Positions 63,460 to 64,000 of a stretch of DNA of 64,000 nt are shown in pieces (within the stretch, counting starts at the first letter, position 1; each line of letters starts with the position of its first letter). Both the position numbers and the translations under genes were made by a program. Under the pieces are notes generated by a model. It ran no database searches and had not been told where the DNA came from. It saw only the letters and a list, made by a program, of their open reading frames with translations. The stretch comes from Candidatus Flexicrinis proximus (lineage in GTDB: Bacteria > Chloroflexota > Anaerolineae > Aggregatilineales > Phototrophicaceae), in assembly GCA_016712885.1 (NCBI GenBank), contig JADJQF010000004.1:620001-684000 (forward strand). Reading direction: 5' to 3'.

Positions 63460-63520
63460 GTAAGGGACTCCTCCTCTGCACAGACCGAAAACTGCCGTAC
63501 CCTCTGTGGTGCCTGCGCCA

Positions 63521-63554
63521 ACAAAAACGAGCCAACCGGTGCGCGGTTGGCTCG
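63521..63554 (-). terminator. attenuator terminator before the rhodanese gene
   Basis: On the minus strand CGAGCCAACCG (63554-63544), loop CGCAC, CGGTTGGCTCG (63538-63528), then TTTTTGT. It lies between the Cys-rich leader and the structural gene, so it must be conditional. Confidence 0.88.
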
Positions 63555-63576
63555 TAGACATCAGGCTGTGGGCGCT

Positions 63577-63648
63577 CTATCCGCGCCCCTGAGTCCAACC
63601 GTCGCCGCGCGCGTCGAAGCGCCGCATCATTGCGGTACAACAACACAT
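63577..63648 (-). CDS. Cys-rich leader peptide of the rhodanese attenuator
   Basis: Twenty-three codons: MCCCTAMMRR, FDARGDG, WTQGRG, with three consecutive TGT Cys codons right after the start. GGAG lies eight bases upstream of the ATG. The stop lies inside the hairpin GGGCGC/GCGCCC. The stretch CGGTTGGACTC (63601-63591), which encodes Gly-Asp-Gly-Trp-Thr, can pair with the terminator 5' arm GAGCCAACCG over 10 bp with one bulged A. Ribosome stalling at the Cys codons would leave this antiterminator free. Confidence 0.8.
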   Translation of the reverse strand: MCCCTAMMRRFDARGDGWTQGRG

Positions 63649-63679
63649 CTGCGTCACTCCGGTCGTCTCCATAAATCCC

Positions 63680-63708
63680 CTTATAACATGGGCGCCATTT
63701 TCGCGCAA
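63680..63708 (-). promoter_or_regulatory. probable promoter of the rhodanese leader
   Basis: TTGCGC (63708-63703), 17-base spacer, TATAAG (63685-63680) with an upstream TG (extended -10). Predicted start about 63673, giving a 25-base leader before the Cys-rich ORF. Confidence 0.6.
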
Positions 63709-63719
63709 CACGAGTCTGC

Positions 63720-63842
63720 TTATAGCAGCCGCACCGTAACCGCCTCGTTACCTTCGCCGTACATCTCAGAGGCCATCTGAAAAGCCTCATTCAATCTGGA
63801 CGCTGCCCCACCAAGCCACCGCAGGAATATGAACTTCTGCAC
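63720..63842 (-). CDS. short hypothetical ORF, possibly truncated by a repeat
   Basis: Forty codons from GTG 63842: VQKFIFLRWLGGAASRLNEA, then FQMASEMYGEGNEAVTVRLL. The text is gene-like and the frame stays open upstream into repeat copy 10, so this may be the C-terminus of a gene cut by that element. I do not recognise the family. It ends 12 bases before the rhodanese promoter. Confidence 0.4.
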   Translation of the reverse strand: MQKFIFLRWLGGAASRLNEAFQMASEMYGEGNEAVTVRLL

Positions 63843-63851
63843 ATCCCGGTA

Positions 63852-63945
63852 CGCATTTTCAGCGCATGCGCTGAAAATGCAGGTCAGGGAGTACAGAGGG
63901 CATAAGTCCTCTGGTGGAGGTGTGGAGGCGAAGCCTCTGCACCCT
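63852..63945 (+). repeat. dispersed multi-hairpin element, copy 10 (variant hairpins)
   Basis: GCATTTTCAGCGC / GCGCTGAAAATGC is a perfect palindrome in the place of the third hairpin. CAGAGGGCATAAGTCCTCTG replaces the fourth, and TGTGGAGGCGAAGCCTCTGCA the fifth. Sequence differs from other copies while pairing is kept. Confidence 0.85.
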
Positions 63946-64000
63946 TCTCAACCAGCCTCTCAGGGCGAAACGATCCCGTTGATTTCCGCAATCTCCACGT

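Overview
The window reads like a chromosome segment of a high-GC, Gram-positive-affiliated bacterium, most probably a Chloroflexota (Anaerolineae-like) genome. This is an inference from protein style: an FHA/NEW3 protein with a Thr-Pro tail, a Gld-type ABC exporter, a deazaflavin-type nitroreductase, a DUF1992 protein and a threonyl-tRNA synthetase without a TGS domain. No rRNA, CRISPR array, phage or intact insertion sequence was seen. One tRNA-Val(GAC) is present.

Layout. 0-7.8 kb: sugar-phosphate isomerase-like gene, FHA protein plus recF, LysE-type exporter, a WYL regulator facing a GyrI-like gene (interrupted by an in-frame stop), and a membrane protein. 8-28 kb: a large glycan-use locus with a CUT1-type sugar ABC transporter, GH127, an AraC regulator, GH29, GH42, GH31, a second ABC transporter of the Opp/Dpp type (one ATPase gene frameshifted) and a divergent LacI regulator. 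The enzyme set fits removal of xylose, galactose, fucose and arabinose side chains, as in xyloglucan. 28.4-32.4 kb: arsenic resistance (arsR-arsD-arsA, with arsA frameshifted, divergent from acr3) with two matching ArsR-type operators. 32.7-39.3 kb: tRNA-Val, methyltransferase, DUF1992, tatA, a 7TM-GAF-HTH membrane regulator, a frameshifted GNAT gene, a LiaF-like membrane protein and the principal sigma factor. 39.5-46.9 kb: Gld-type ABC exporter, carA, a membrane glycosyltransferase and a NurA nuclease. 47-49.9 kb: metY-metX behind an attenuator. 50.5-64 kb: MFS exporter, rnhA, nitroreductase, NAD-dependent epimerase, thrS, tsaE-tsaB-rimI, folE, inorganic pyrophosphatase, sufE and a rhodanese gene behind a second attenuator.

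Two observations stand out. First, metY-metX and the thiosulfate sulfurtransferase gene are each preceded by a short leader ORF with clustered Cys codons (MCMMCC... and MCCC...). Each is followed by an intrinsic terminator whose 5' arm can instead pair, over about 10 bp with one bulge, with the part of the leader ORF that encodes Gly-Asp-Gly. This is the layout of a cysteine-codon transcription attenuator, present twice. Second, about ten copies of a 70-170 bp intergenic element occur. They share a row of hairpins whose sequences change while the pairing is kept. The best copy has perfect 12-bp terminal inverted repeats.

Five genes are broken (GyrI-like, oppF, arsA, GNAT, DinB). Some of these may be residual assembly errors and should be checked against reads.
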